Shown here: piece after piece, positions 25,315 through 36,479 of the stretch | Position numbering within the stretch: position 1 is the stretch's first letter | Layout of the letters: each line of letters begins with the position of its first letter | Assembly (NCBI RefSeq): GCF_021018895.1 | Contig: NC_079377.1 | Coordinates: forward strand, 12,544,501 to 12,608,500 | Direction of reading: 5' to 3' | DNA: 64,000 bases | DNA from: Seriola aureovittata | Lineage: Eukaryota; Chordata; Actinopteri; Carangiformes; Carangidae | Notes under the pieces: generated by a model | What the model saw: the letters and a program-made list of their open reading frames with translations, nothing else | Database searches by the model: none | Told to the model about the DNA's origin: nothing | Made by a program: the position numbers and the translations under genes

Positions 25315-28300
25315 ACTCACGCACGCAGTACACAGAGCAGATCCGGCAGCAGTTTGAGGACACAGACATCACTCTGTCCGCCATCACCCTCCTAAGCCCT
25401 GAAGTTAAAAAACAACTCAGCAGCTTCTCCGCCGACGCTCAAAGTTTTGACTCCACTGCTATCACACAGCAGGTGGGCGTTATTCACGGGGGTTACATGT
25501 ATCTTTGTACGTGCTTTCATGTGTAACATGTAATTGTGACATAGTGCGTGTCTCTTTCAGGTGAACAACATTTCCAGGATCAATCTGAATACAACAGCTG
25601 ATAAACTTGATAACTTAGCTTCCGTTCAAGTGAGTGACAAGGCGTAATCATACATAAAACATTACCCCCTGTTAATATTTTACCCTTTACTCTGCTTTTC
25701 TGCTCTAAAAACACGTCACATGAGTCCTAACTCACTTTGTTTTTTCTCGTGTCCATTTTCTACCTTCTTTCTAACCAACCATTTGCTCATTTCAAGACAA
25801 ACACTGATATTCGAAAAGATCTCCAAACACAGGCCAGTGACCTGAGGAAGATCCAAACCAGCATAGATACAACCATCATCCCACAAGTGGTGAGTAGCTT
25901 TCCTTATCTGGGCTGCCATCTCTCCCTGTTATCCTCATTCTGGATATCCTTTTTTTCCCCATGTCGGCCACTCCTCTGAATTTAAACATACTGCGTTTGC
26001 CCTCAGGAAAACCTGAACTCGACCATCAAGGGCCTTCAATCCAACATAGAAAAAATCAATGTGAGTACACCGACCGACACCTGGAACTGCAAGGAGTAGA
26101 GATCACTCTCCTCTCCTCCCCTCTCTTTCTTTCTGTGGCTCATTCTCGCCTCTCTGGCTCTCCCAGGGAACAGTGGGGGAGGTGCTGAGCAACGTGGGAG
26201 CAGCACAAGACTTCCTCAACACAAATACGACACAGATCGTCAAGACCGTGAGTAGAGCCACGAGTCACATGAGTTAGAAGAAAAAGTGCTGCATGTGGTC
26301 TGCTAATGCCTGTGGTGGGTCAGTCATTTAACCAGAGGGGGAGGAGGGGGAGGAGATGCTATGGCTCAGTTAGTGCGGGTGTGCTGCTTGGAGCTGAAAC
26401 AATGTGGCTGTTGGGTTTCCCATCCACAGGGAATGAGTAACATTTAGTGTCCAGTCGTATTTGTCTTTAATTATAGTTCTACATGCATTTTAACAATTTA
26501 TTACTGGTTGCTTTGAAGTGAAGTACTGAGTGGTCTGGGATCAAACTAATTTATTTCTGATATCCATTTTATCTTATGTTAAACTTTGCTAACAAAAAGA
26601 AAGAAAACTGAAAGTAATTCTTGTGTATCTGAATTATCTTCCAAGGTTTAAAGTGCAAATACTTCTCTGACTGTCTGGTATCATGTGAACCCTAAGGTCA
26701 TCTCATAGGGGCGTGCTAACGATCCTCAGAGTCCAAACTAAACATGTAGAAACAACATTTACTTGCTATGTACCTCAGAGCTGCAACAAATAAACAAACT
26801 GGAACAAACTTGCCCTGAATTGAACAACCTTTAAGTGCGCTGCCTTTGGTTGAAACTTCAGCATCCACTTTAATTATCCACATTTACATCTCAACCTGTC
26901 AAATAATCATCAGTCATCTTCTATTAAAAAGATTAGGTTGGCATTGTTCTATATTAACAATGTGCTAGTCCATCTTTCACGGACTCCCTTGCTCTGTCTG
27001 TGGCGCTCAGCCCCACGCTCTTTCGTATCTGCTGAAGACAGAAAATCTTTAGAAACATCTCAACATCTCAGTCATTTTTTGAAAAACAGACTCAGTAATT
27101 TCCTAAAAAAAAGGGGCCACTATGGTGCATTTTGTGGAGGCTATTTTAAACTGTGGAGTAAAATGTGTTTGTTGCTCTAGTGAGTATTTACAGCACCAGC
27201 AGGACTCAAAATAAACCGGTGTTCATTGTAACGATGGAACGTGTCGCCCAGTGCAGCGTGTGTGGCTCATTATGTTTGTAAGGTCAGTGCCACAGAGGGA
27301 TAAGCTCTATCAAGCCTCACACGGGAAACACAATAACGTATTGACAATGGAATATCTCCAATTGACCTTTAGTGTTTTTAATGCATTGTGCAAAGAACTG
27401 AGTAAGACGTGCATTATATAAAATAAACTTTCCTTTCCTTGTCTAATCATAAAGCTATGGCAGTTATTTACGGGTCACTTCAGAGGATTTACCCAGAATT
27501 CCACACTTCTAAGATGGCCAGGCGTTCCACTGATTCCTCATGACTTCCCAGTGTAAAGCAGGGAGAAAATGTGTGGAATTTACTCTCTCTCTCTCTCTCT
27601 CTCTCTCTCTGGATCCTAGGAGAGCAGAAAGTTTTTGGACTGTCAGCTGAGTTACTTCGTTGCTTACACTGAGTGGGCCAACCTCACGGTAAAGTCTGTT
27701 CAAATCTGTGCCTGCACTTGTTAAAATAAACGCCCGTTGGTGTTTGTGTTTGTGTTTGTGTTTGTGTTTGTGTTTGTGTTTGTGTTTGTGTTTGTGTTTG
27801 TGTGCACATGAGTTCACCTTTTGCCCTGTGTGCATTCTCCCTCAGATCACACAGCAGGTGGGCCGCTGTCGGCCGGTGGCGGGTGCGTTGGACTCGCTGG
27901 AGACCATTGTCTGCTCACGCGTGGTGGAGTCTCTGGTGAGTATCAGATGTTGTCAGCTTCGCCCACGCCTGCACAACTCCGCCCCTAACTGACCAATACA
28001 CTGGAGAATGGGAGAATGGGAACCAATTTTTACGAATGTCAATTTTTTATCTTCGTCAAAAGGTTATAAATCACTTTCCTGGTTATCGGCTCTGCATTGT
28101 TTTTTGCTCTCTCTCTCCCTTTAGAATGCGTTCTGGTTCAGTCTGGGCTGGTGTTTGATCTTCTTCATCCCCAGCATCATCTTTTCCATCAAACTTGCCA
28201 AATACTACAGGAAAATGAAGCACTCTGATGTCTTTGAGTAAGTAAAAACAAAAACACAAACATGCATCTACTAGAGCTATTTACACATACATATCTGTGT

Positions 28301-28438
28301 GTGCTCATGTTGTGAAAGAATCATATGACTGATTCATTTGACTGTGCTGACCTGCATTTGACTGCTGTTAGTGTCTCTGTTTCCAGAGACCACATAATTA
28401 TGAACCACATCCCACGGGCCCAGATGAAAATCACCTGA
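17925..28438 (+). CDS. prom2: Prominin (prominin-2-like five-transmembrane glycoprotein)
   Basis: Prominins are cholesterol-binding glycoproteins of plasma-membrane protrusions. The 23 coding exons are 17925-18231, 19772-19836, 20169-20374, 20612-20732, 21254-21317, 21439-21528, 22426-22622, 23534-23608, 23911-23974, 24116-24266, 24350-24502, 24615-24738, 24833-24912, 25055-25139, 25329-25472, 25561-25629, 25797-25889, 26007-26060, 26167-26247, 27620-27688, 27846-27935, 28125-28237 and 28387-28438 (TGA). Phases all agree and give 848 aa, a normal family length. A signal-peptide core ([13 protein letters not shown]) is followed by TM1 (about 128-153), the hallmark Cys-rich loop [12 protein letters not shown] (154-165), TM2 (181-200), TM3 (448-476), TM4 (499-524) and TM5 (795-818). 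Two large extracellular loops carry many N-x-S/T sites. Features shared with prominin-2 as I recall it include VQxNPFP, VVxCNLLGL, GGNVxTLxC, GALD and a short tail containing HIPR. A fish prominin-3 remains possible. ATGs at 17970, 17976 and 17994 are alternative starts that keep the signal peptide. Confidence 0.93.
20379..20435 (+). repeat. (GT)n array at the donor of prominin intron 3
   Basis: The exon 3 donor (CT/GTGAGT, exon ends 20374) runs directly into about 57 nt of GT and then a CGTGCGCGCACAC stretch that is self-complementary. Confidence 0.95.
20555..20594 (+). repeat. (GT)n array before the acceptor of prominin intron 3
   Basis: About 40 nt of TG dinucleotides end 17 nt before the acceptor AG at 20610-20611 of the same 237-nt intron that opens with a GT array. 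Confidence 0.95.
22982..23367 (+). repeat. CTCCT pentamer polypyrimidine tract
   Basis: About 386 nt of the unit CCTCT occur in prominin intron 7, with CCTTT and CATCT variants and a few length slips (CTCTCTCC). Apart from isolated A residues the plus strand is all C and T. Confidence 0.97.
25275..25312 (+). repeat. (CA)n array before prominin exon 15
   Basis: A run of CA dinucleotides ends 16 nt upstream of the exon that starts at 25329. It occupies the place where a polypyrimidine tract would be expected. Confidence 0.95.
27583..27610 (+). repeat. (CT)n array before prominin exon 20
   Basis: Fourteen CT units directly precede the acceptor GGATCCTAG/G and provide its polypyrimidine tract. 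The preceding intron (26248-27619) is about 1.4 kb, the longest between prominin exons 10 and 23. Confidence 0.95.
27741..27803 (+). repeat. TGTTTG hexamer array in prominin intron 20
   Basis: About ten copies of TGTTTG fill 63 nt of the 157-nt intron between exons 20 and 21. Confidence 0.95.
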
Positions 28439-28776
28439 GAGGGCGGCATATGTGCGGCACAGCTTTAAGAGACTGCAGACATGACTGTGGCATCCCTTGA
28501 CTAAATCAAAGCACATGGTGCACTCCTGCACACATTGGGCACATTGTCGCTCTGATGCAAAGTCTCAAACTGAAAAAACTGTGTGGGTTACCTATTTCAC
28601 CTTACCTTACTTTTTTATATTCCAGTTTTCACCAAGCAAAGCCACTCATCAAGCGATCTCAGTGGTCATACTATAGATTTCATACACCATACTCAACATC
28701 TGTGAATTGACCTCAGGTGGACGCAGGGCATAAGGGAATCTTCAGGGACCTTTTTTTTTTTTTTATCATCATTTTA

Positions 28777-28782
28777 AATAAA
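28777..28782 (+). other. Poly(A) signal of the prominin gene
   Basis: An AATAAA hexamer lies about 340 nt after the TGA at 28436-28438, following a T-rich run. It is the first canonical hexamer downstream of the stop. Confidence 0.6.
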
Positions 28783-28799
28783 GATTTAAAGCGTTTCTG

Positions 28800-30819
28800 T
28801 TATTCATTGTTTACATACGTTTTGTATGTATTTAATATGTATGAGCTGACCCTGCTGCTGGATTCAGAGAATATATATTTCATATTTTATGAGAAGCTGA
28901 TTTTTTGACCACATTTATATATTTATATATAGTCACGTCGGTGGCAGTGCTGTCAGAGAACGCAGCAGTGTGTTACTGTGCCAACAGGCATTTGTGATGT
29001 GCCAGTCTCTGTCGCTCGTTTGGCAACCTTTTAACTTAATTCTCACACTCTTGCTGCTATGTTGGAAATCAAAGCACAATTTCCTGTGTGAATCATGAAA
29101 TGAATACACTTTCTTTTGTGACTGAAACTATCAGTCACCATATGATTTCTATTTAATGCTACAAAGACACTTAAGGTTTTTCATTACCATTTTGTTTGCA
29201 AATATGTTTTTGTAAATTTAGATTTTGACTGATGAGATTATTGATTTAATAATAATGATTTACTTTTTTTTTTTTTACTTTGCACTACTTTGTACTCAGT
29301 AGTAGATTGTGTTTTAGCTCTCTGTTACACTGCACTTTATGTGGTTTATTCATTTCTGCCAGCTGTTGTGAAAACTACTGTGAGTAAAAAAGGTTACCGA
29401 CTGACAAATGCACCGAGTCTGCTGTGCATTTTTCTACCTTTTAACCGCAACGTGAGTGGAATTTCCCATATCACTGTGTCTGTTCTCCACACAAACCATG
29501 AAAGTGCTTTTCACAGTGCACATTTGTGGTCCAGCAAAGCCCTACCTTCACCTCACTGCAGCGACATGTCAGAAACTAAACTTGCGCTCCTATAGTTCAT
29601 GTGTGACAGTGACATAAAGACTCAGTTGATGGTGACTTCACGGTTGGTCAGTTATCTTAGACTCTTATGTGGCTTTATTACACTGTTCGCAAACAGTTAG
29701 TAGCTACTACATAAAGTGCATATTTGCACAGATTACACAGACACACTTTTATAACGTTTTGAATTACTATGTAGGACAGAGATGGTGTGTCTTTGTGATC
29801 ATAATCACTGTCATGCATCTCTGCTACTGCAACAGTTCATGCAAACAGATCAAGAACTCAACTCGAAGTTTCCATCTCATGTGACACTGTGTGGATGAAT
29901 TAACAGAGGAAAACTGTGTCAACGGTTGTAAAGATTTTATTTTTCTTTTATTTGAAGTTTTCACAATAACATGAACCTCACTTTCATTTCTTGATGAGAT
30001 AATAACCAACAGACATACACTATGATGTCTTTTTTAGGGAGGGTACAGTTGTAAACTGCATTAACTGGAAGATATAAAAGGTAATTGTGACTTATGTGAA
30101 AACCCCATTACTGTAAGTGATGAAAATGTTCTTTAATGAAGTTAACCCTGTACTGATGCATTCATTCATTCAGCTCTGTAGGATCCAGTCAGCTGTTCAG
30201 GGACAAACAGAGGACAGAGCAGCAGGCAGGGCCAGCCCCCTTCTGTGCAGATATATAATTGGTTACATGATGCCTACATCCATTATTAGAACAAGTGAAT
30301 CGATGGCGTTTCTGCACCGGCGTCACACAAAAACCTTGTAATATGAGAGAGGCTGTACAAAGAGAAACCCAATCTGAAGGGGGAAAAAAAGTGAGACTCA
30401 AAGAGAAAGCGAAAGAAAGAGGGAGGGAAACAGAGGGATGTTGGATATCAGGTTATGACGGGTTTTGCAGCTCTCTGCTGTTTTGTTGCCCTTCGGGAAG
30501 ACTGGGAAGACTGGGAAGCCTCATATTACCTTCTGCCTCTAACACTGAATATACAGGACTCGCTTCCCACCGCTTCCCACTCCTACACTTATTCTGCTCC
30601 TGTGATTATACCCTCACATCCCCATGTCCAACCTGCCTATTTGCTGTGAGATCCAGCAGCCACACACACGGACTCAGTGTCTTGGTTGTTATCAGTTAGT
30701 TAGTTGAGAGGCAGATTCTGATTCAGAAGCTTGATAGGTAATGAGTGAACAGTCCTCTTATAGGCTCTAACTATGGAAACATTTGAGTGCATTTACACAT
30801 TCAAATCCTTCCACTAGAT

Positions 30820-30881
<62 letters not shown>

Positions 30882-32930
30882 AGACTGCAGCTGTAAGTGG
30901 ATTTGTCCATGGTGGGGACATGGTGAAACTTAGGAACGGGGGCAGTGAATCATATGAATGAATAACTGTGTGTAAGCCTTTAGATCAGTAGACTGTTCCT
31001 CTGTTACCTAAACCTAAAAGACTTTACTGGCCTCGACATTTTAGTTGTTTGAGATTGAATAGTGTGTGTTGTTATGCAGCAGTGTGAATAGAGTGTGCTG
31101 ACAGCTGAACGAACCAGATCTACAACAATCTGTTGTAGGTGACAATGAATGACACACGCTTGGAAATGCCATTAAAAGGAGGTGGCTGACATATAAATGT
31201 ATTGTTAGGTCACCACTGTTGCTTCATATTTCTTATACAGGGATGTTTTGAAGAATTGGATTACACTGAAGAAATAAAGAACAAGTAATTTGGAAACAGA
31301 AGTTTTATCTTCAGTTTAATAGCATACAGCATCTGTTCATAAATACTTGTACACGTTTTCTTTTTTTAAAATACAGGATCATGAAAAGTAACAATGTGAA
31401 ACTCTGTCAGACTCCAAGAGGAACTGTTTGGTAACAGAAAACAGGCACAGTTTAAGTTTAAGGCAAATTAATATTTGACATCTGAACAACCATAACACTG
31501 GGCTGTGTGGCATGTGTGGGGAAGTCAGGGAGTTCCCAGTTACTCTCAGATAGGCTGACACATGTCTGGTACACTGACCTGAAATCAGTCGCACAGATAT
31601 TGTCATGCTTGTTCAAGTGATCAGAGTTTGGAATTATACTATTAATACACCAGTTGGACCGTAGTAAGAAATCAACAGGTTTCATGGTGAAATCAGAAAC
31701 AGCTTTTGACTGTAGAGGCCTAGATAGAGAGCTGGTTACAGTACAAAAAAAAAACCTACAACTCAAAGAAAAAATCTTCTCATCTACCTCCAGCTCGTTC
31801 TCTAGAACATGGCTGAAGCTGAGGAGATGCAGCAGAAATGTAACACTGCCCTGTAAATGAAGAGCAGCAGTGTGAAAGGCACTCTGATTGTTCTGCAGCG
31901 TTTATGAGTCTGATTGTCACTCAACACTTAAGAGATGTCACTGTCAGTATCTCACCCATGAGGAGCCTATAGGGTCATCCTTTCAGTAGTCTGCCAAATA
32001 CTGTTACAAAATAAACATTTTGTTTTGGAGGGCTCCATGCAACACTTTCTATGACTAAAACAAGCCACACAGACTGCTCAAAAAGAAACAAATGCATCAG
32101 AAGACAACAGGTACTTAAATATACTTTTCTTTACAACACTTAATCAGAAAAACATTCAGTTCAATGGATGCATCAAAAGCACGGTACAAACAATACTGAC
32201 TGGGGTGATCTAAAAGTGCAATCTGTTTCAGAGCATGGAGAAAAATATCAGGAGCAAGACAGAGGGCCTAACATCTCTAATAACATTACCCTCACTGGGT
32301 CCATGAAGGAGGACGTACATGGCCTTATGCAAGCAGCAGGGCGCCTGTGTTAGTCACAACGTGCCCAACCCACACATGAATCCTAACAGAATTACCCCCA
32401 AAATTGAATTTAAAGTCGAACTGTGAGTCAGTCTCACTGGCTATTCTGCCTGGAATGTCCTGTGAGTTGGACTGCGACAGAGCAGAGCGGACAAGATGGA
32501 GTCCGGAGAGACAAATGGACGACAGGAATGGCGAAAAAAAAAAAAAACACAGAGAGACGCAGAAGCTGGACAGATCGAAGGTTTTGGGGGTTTTGTTCAC
32601 TGATGGTTGAGCCCATCGAAACCAGGTTAATGTTTAAGGATTTATAATGTGTTAAATACAATACTAGAAGTAAGTACAGGGACCCCCCCCTCTCAACCAT
32701 ACCTCACTTAAAACAAACATTCAAACACAAAGGCTAGCTTGTCTGGATAAAACTCAGTAGATTACCCACTGCAGGAATGCACTTTGTCATCAACAAGTGA
32801 AAGGCAGCTATACTTGGCTACAATTAACAGACATCAGCTACTTAAGACAGCCAATGTTGTACACACAGGTACACACACTAAAATGGGAGTTAGTGGCTTT
32901 GTTTGTTTGTCTGAGCAGTTAAACACTTAA
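28800..32930. other. Intergenic between prominin and hps6
   Basis: No coding exon was recognised. An AATAAA on the plus strand near 31274 and T/A-rich segments suggest untranslated or spacer sequence. Part of 31300-32930 could be extended 3' UTR of hps6, which points this way. Confidence 0.45.
30822..30880. repeat. (CA)n microsatellite
   Basis: An uninterrupted run of about 59 nt of CA dinucleotides lies in intergenic DNA. Confidence 0.97.
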
Positions 32931-32948
32931 CACAATATATTAATATTA

Positions 32949-32954
32949 TTTATT
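32949..32954 (-). other. hps6: Candidate poly(A) signal of hps6
   Basis: TTTATT on the plus strand reads AATAAA on the minus strand, about 355 nt after the hps6 stop codon. It would end a short 3' UTR. More distal signals are possible. Confidence 0.45.
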
Positions 32955-33307
32955 AATGACATTCTGATAAAGGCTAAACCTATTCAATGCAAGACTATGC
33001 AATACCTCTCTCATCCACGTGCAGTTAAGGCTTAAGAGATAAATAACATTGCAGATACAGTATGTACACATTAAGACTTTAAAATTACCTGCAGTATTTA
33101 CACCGGTAAGATCTTCAGTAGTCATTTCATAGTTTCTAGATGTCATACTTCATCTGAAATTACCAATCTGTTTAAAAACGCTATCAAATAACTGCATTAC
33201 ACTGATGATACCTGTAACATACTAATGTTACTATGTTTTAATTTGATTGTCAGCACAGTGATATTTTCTTCTCCATTGTAAGCTTGCTCAGTTCGTTTTT
33301 ATGTAAA

Positions 33308-36100
33308 TCAGAATGGGTTTGCAGGTAGTGCCACCCTGGCCCTTTGCACAGTTGTGTGTGTGGACGACTGCTGTTCAGGTGTTTCTGTGAGAAGAGCCGG
33401 GGAGATGTTGTTGCCCAGAGCAGAGTCTGTGCTGGGCAGCTCTGCAGGCTGACGAGGAGGTGCTGGAGGGGGAAACACCGGGGACTGGAGGATGTCAGCG
33501 TAGCGCTGGCTGGGCTTGGTCTCCCGCTGAAGGACTTTTCTCAGCAGAGGTTTCAACAGCCCGATGGTCAACTGGCTGCTGTGGGGGCCTGCAAAAGGAG
33601 CAGGGGATGAGGAGGTTGTAGTTGACATGGAGAATGAGGAGGAGGAGGAGGAGGAAGAGGGGGTGTTAGGAGAAGGGAGGCTTTTCAGCACCAAGTTGAG
33701 TATGGTGGTGACAGAGAGGTCCTCAGGGCACAGAGTCCACAACAGGTCCAAGTATGGGTCCAGATCTCTGTGGTGGGCCACCTCACACAGGAGAGTAGTG
33801 AAAATCTCCTTGTTGAGCAGGGGACTCTGTTTGCAGAACTTCTGGGCCACCTGGGTGACCCGCTCCCACTCCTGTTTGGCCATGAGGACCCTCATCGCCT
33901 GCAGGATGGCGTTAGGCCGCCCGCTGACCAGCAGCAGCTCAACCTCCAAGTCCTGGTGTTGGTCTCTGTCTAGGCCCAGGCTGGACAAGACGCACAGAGC
34001 TCGTTTGTAGAGCGGCACATTGTTCTCCCCGCCCTCCCCACCTCTCCCACTGGAGAAGCTCCAGGAGGAAGATGCCAGACCCAGGCCCAGACCGGCTGAG
34101 CCCTGCTGCTGCTGGGCCGCCTCGAGGAACCTGGGCAGCCAGCTGGGCTGGAAGTGGAAAACTGAGTGGCAGAGGAGTTCAAACACAGGCAAGGCAGCTG
34201 GCAAATTGGAGCTTGGAGATTTGGCTTTACAGTTGGCAAAGTGATCACCGTTGAGGCTGGGATGGCATTTTGGCCCCCCGTTTGCGAATCGGAGGGAGGC
34301 CGGGTTGCTGGAGGTTGAAGCAGGACTGAGGACAGTTTTCCACACATCTGGGGGCGCCTTGCTCGACAGAGAGCCCTCACCGTTGTAGTGTAGCTGGAGG
34401 GCAGCCTGCGCCGCTCTCCACGCCTGGCAAGGGAAGATGCTGAAGATGGAGTTGAGGTAAAGCAGAGTCTCTTTGTCCAGCTCTGAGGATGACAGCAGTC
34501 TGGCTACTTCTTTTTCAACAAGACTTTCACACACTACCTCCACCTCTTTAGCACTTCCCCTCACTAAACTCCCCTTCACGTCCTCAAGAGCGACCAGAGC
34601 CTTCAGCTCGGCCTCCAGGGAGCCCATTAGCTTGTCTTGCCCTGCCATACATCCACCGCCTCCATTCTGGGACAGCTCTGCTCCCTTCTGCTTTGGCCCT
34701 GCACTGAAGTAGTTCCTGAGGATGGAGGCTAAAGAGATGGGAGCCTGGAACCTACCTCCTTTCTTCAGTGTGTCCACAGTGAGCTGGGTGCTGCTCAGGC
34801 TCCTCTGCTGGTAGTATTTACAGGCCTCCTCAAAGACAGCCTCTACCAGGAGGCCTCCAGGATGAATACCCTCCACTGTACTGAAACCAGAGGGCTTCAT
34901 CTTAGAGTTACAATCTCTGGAATCTGTCTCCTTGTTCACGACCACAAAAAGTCCGGTTTCTGAGAGCAGGTGAGGTGTATGTCTTTCAGCTCGGTTTGCA
35001 TATAATAACCCCTCTCTCTCCAGCACAATCTTTTCCAGCTCCCTGCCACAGTTCACATCTACGACATGCAGATTTTGCCCCACCAGCAGCGCCAGGGTGT
35101 CCTGGTACATGCAGAGGCTAGTGTGAGTACCGTATTTTACCAAGCAGTTGTCTGCCTGTTTGAATACCTGTCGCAGCATCCCATCTTTCTGCAGGAGACA
35201 CAGCCAGCCTGTGCTGAGCAGCAACAGCAGGCCTCCACAGCCTGTAGGAGAGAAGTTGTAGATCTCAGGTGGCTCAAGAGTCGATAAATATCCCAAAGAG
35301 TCAGTCACCAACCTCTTAAAGTCAGACTCTTTAGCTGAAAACTTTTTTAGGGGAGTGTTTTTACATGTTGTGCTGATCCTGAAGGAGTCATGGCGAGGGG
35401 ACCAGGAGAGGAAGAATTTGGAAATGCTCAACAGTGGCTTCACTTTCAAGTCAGGAAGAAGATGCACATATTCCCCTGAGCTGACCACAGTGAATTTAGG
35501 ATTGTTGTGGAGGGCGATTTTCACCCCCCCCAGGCTGACGACCCCCTCCTCCACATCAAAGTCACGTCTGCAAACACAGTATCTTAGCTTATTCCTTGTA
35601 GAGCTGAGGGCAGGGGAGCTTTCTGAGGGTGGCCTCTCCTCACACCAGATGATAAGATTGGAGCAAGCACACACAGATACCACTCTGGCCCGGGGACTGT
35701 TGCACAAGTCTGATGTTTGCAGGAGATGCCAGCCAGCTTTGCACTCCTGGAATTTCCAAAACTCAGCTTTTCCATTCTCATACACCACTGCCACGGCTGC
35801 TGTGTCTCTCTTGCTGACGCTGTTATTATCATTATGGTCCAAATATAAAATATCCACAATGGGCACGGGTCGTGTCGACCACAAATCCAGCTTCTTCTGG
35901 TTCTGGACCAGCTGGCCTCTTTCATGCTTGTCAAAAGTCACAAGACCGGCTTTAGGCTTGCGGAGGATGACATGGATGTGACGACCATCTGGGCTCAGGC
36001 GGACGTCAGACAGACTGTTATTAGTCAGCTGAAGAATGTCAGTTAGCTCTTTACTGCCAGTATAGTCCCCGAAATCTGACAGTTTCTCCAACCGCGCCAT
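33308..36100 (-). CDS. hps6: Hermansky-Pudlak syndrome 6 protein (BLOC-2 subunit)
   Basis: HPS6 is a subunit of BLOC-2, which directs cargo to lysosome-related organelles such as melanosomes. It acts at endosomal and transport-vesicle membranes with HPS3 and HPS5. The gene is a single uninterrupted exon, as in mammals. I start it at the ATG at 36100 (MARLEKLSDFG), which has G at -3 and +4. The open frame extends upstream to a TTG at 36169 that is not a plausible start. The product is 930 aa against about 775 in human. Matches to human HPS6 as I recall it are an N-terminal SDxxxFG, SPDGRH, a GxAExW-like ENGKAEFWKF, ARVV and WCEER. The N-terminal half has the character of a beta-propeller and the rest looks helical. 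Extra length includes a Ser-rich stretch near residues 813-832 and a Pro-rich tail. Linkage to ldb1 and a head-to-head neighbour agree with the human locus. Confidence 0.93.
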   Translation of the reverse strand: MARLEKLSDFGDYTGSKELTDILQLTNNSLSDVRLSPDGRHIHVILRKPKAGLVTFDKHERGQLVQNQKKLDLWSTRPVPIVDILYLDHNDNNSVSKRDTAAVAVVYENGKAEFWKFQECKAGWHLLQTSDLCNSPRARVVSVCACSNLIIWCEERPPSESSPALSSTRNKLRYCVCRRDFDVEEGVVSLGGVKIALHNNPKFTVVSSGEYVHLLPDLKVKPLLSISKFFLSWSPRHDSFRISTTCKNTPLKKFSAKESDFKRLVTDSLGYLSTLEPPEIYNFSPTGCGGLLLLLSTGWLCLLQKDGMLRQVFKQADNCLVKYGTHTSLCMYQDTLALLVGQNLHVVDVNCGRELEKIVLEREGLLYANRAERHTPHLLSETGLFVVVNKETDSRDCNSKMKPSGFSTVEGIHPGGLLVEAVFEEACKYYQQRSLSSTQLTVDTLKKGGRFQAPISLASILRNYFSAGPKQKGAELSQNGGGGCMAGQDKLMGSLEAELKALVALEDVKGSLVRGSAKEVEVVCESLVEKEVARLLSSSELDKETLLYLNSIFSIFPCQAWRAAQAALQLHYNGEGSLSSKAPPDVWKTVLSPASTSSNPASLRFANGGPKCHPSLNGDHFANCKAKSPSSNLPAALPVFELLCHSVFHFQPSWLPRFLEAAQQQQGSAGLGLGLASSSWSFSSGRGGEGGENNVPLYKRALCVLSSLGLDRDQHQDLEVELLLVSGRPNAILQAMRVLMAKQEWERVTQVAQKFCKQSPLLNKEIFTTLLCEVAHHRDLDPYLDLLWTLCPEDLSVTTILNLVLKSLPSPNTPSSSSSSSSFSMSTTTSSSPAPFAGPHSSQLTIGLLKPLLRKVLQRETKPSQRYADILQSPVFPPPAPPRQPAELPSTDSALGNNISPALLTETPEQQSSTHTTVQRARVALPANPF

Positions 36101-36479
36101 AACTCCCCGTTTGTTATTAACTTGCCACAGCGTATCAACTAGCCTGTTAGCTTGTTGTGCGGCACACAAATCTGACCTGCGGAGAAGCTAACTGAACGGC
36201 ATCTCTTTAGGTCCGGAGAGCAGCTTCATCCCGTTGTTAAAGTCCGTGGGGAAGGATACATCCACCGACAGCCTTCGACCACAGCAAGCCCATGTCGACA
36301 GACGACAACGGAGCTAAACCGTTAGCTGACAATAACCGCTGAATACGTTTTTTAAACCCCGAATCGAGAAAGGCACTGTAGTCAATCCGACGCTATGTGA
36401 GCACTGCCCTGACATCACGGGATTGTTAATTTCCGGATACCGAGCATGTTTAGCATAAGAGGAGGAGCGGAACGACGAC
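36101..36479. promoter_or_regulatory. Head-to-head promoter between hps6 and a plus-strand gene
   Basis: The hps6 ATG (minus, 36100) and a well-placed ATG on the plus strand (36480) are 379 bp apart. The interval contains several CpG-bearing words (CCGACG, GACGACAACGGAG, ACGACGACATGG). Human HPS6 is also head to head with a neighbour (ARMH3/C10orf76), but the plus-strand protein here does not match ARMH3. Confidence 0.6.

Noticed and set aside
33344..35981. Plus-strand open frames opposite hps6 (up to 208 codons)
   Set aside because: They are antisense shadows of the real coding sequence with no family resemblance.
36101..36169. Upstream extension of the hps6 frame
   Set aside because: The first codon is TTG, not ATG, and the ATG at 36100 has good context and family-like N-terminal spacing.
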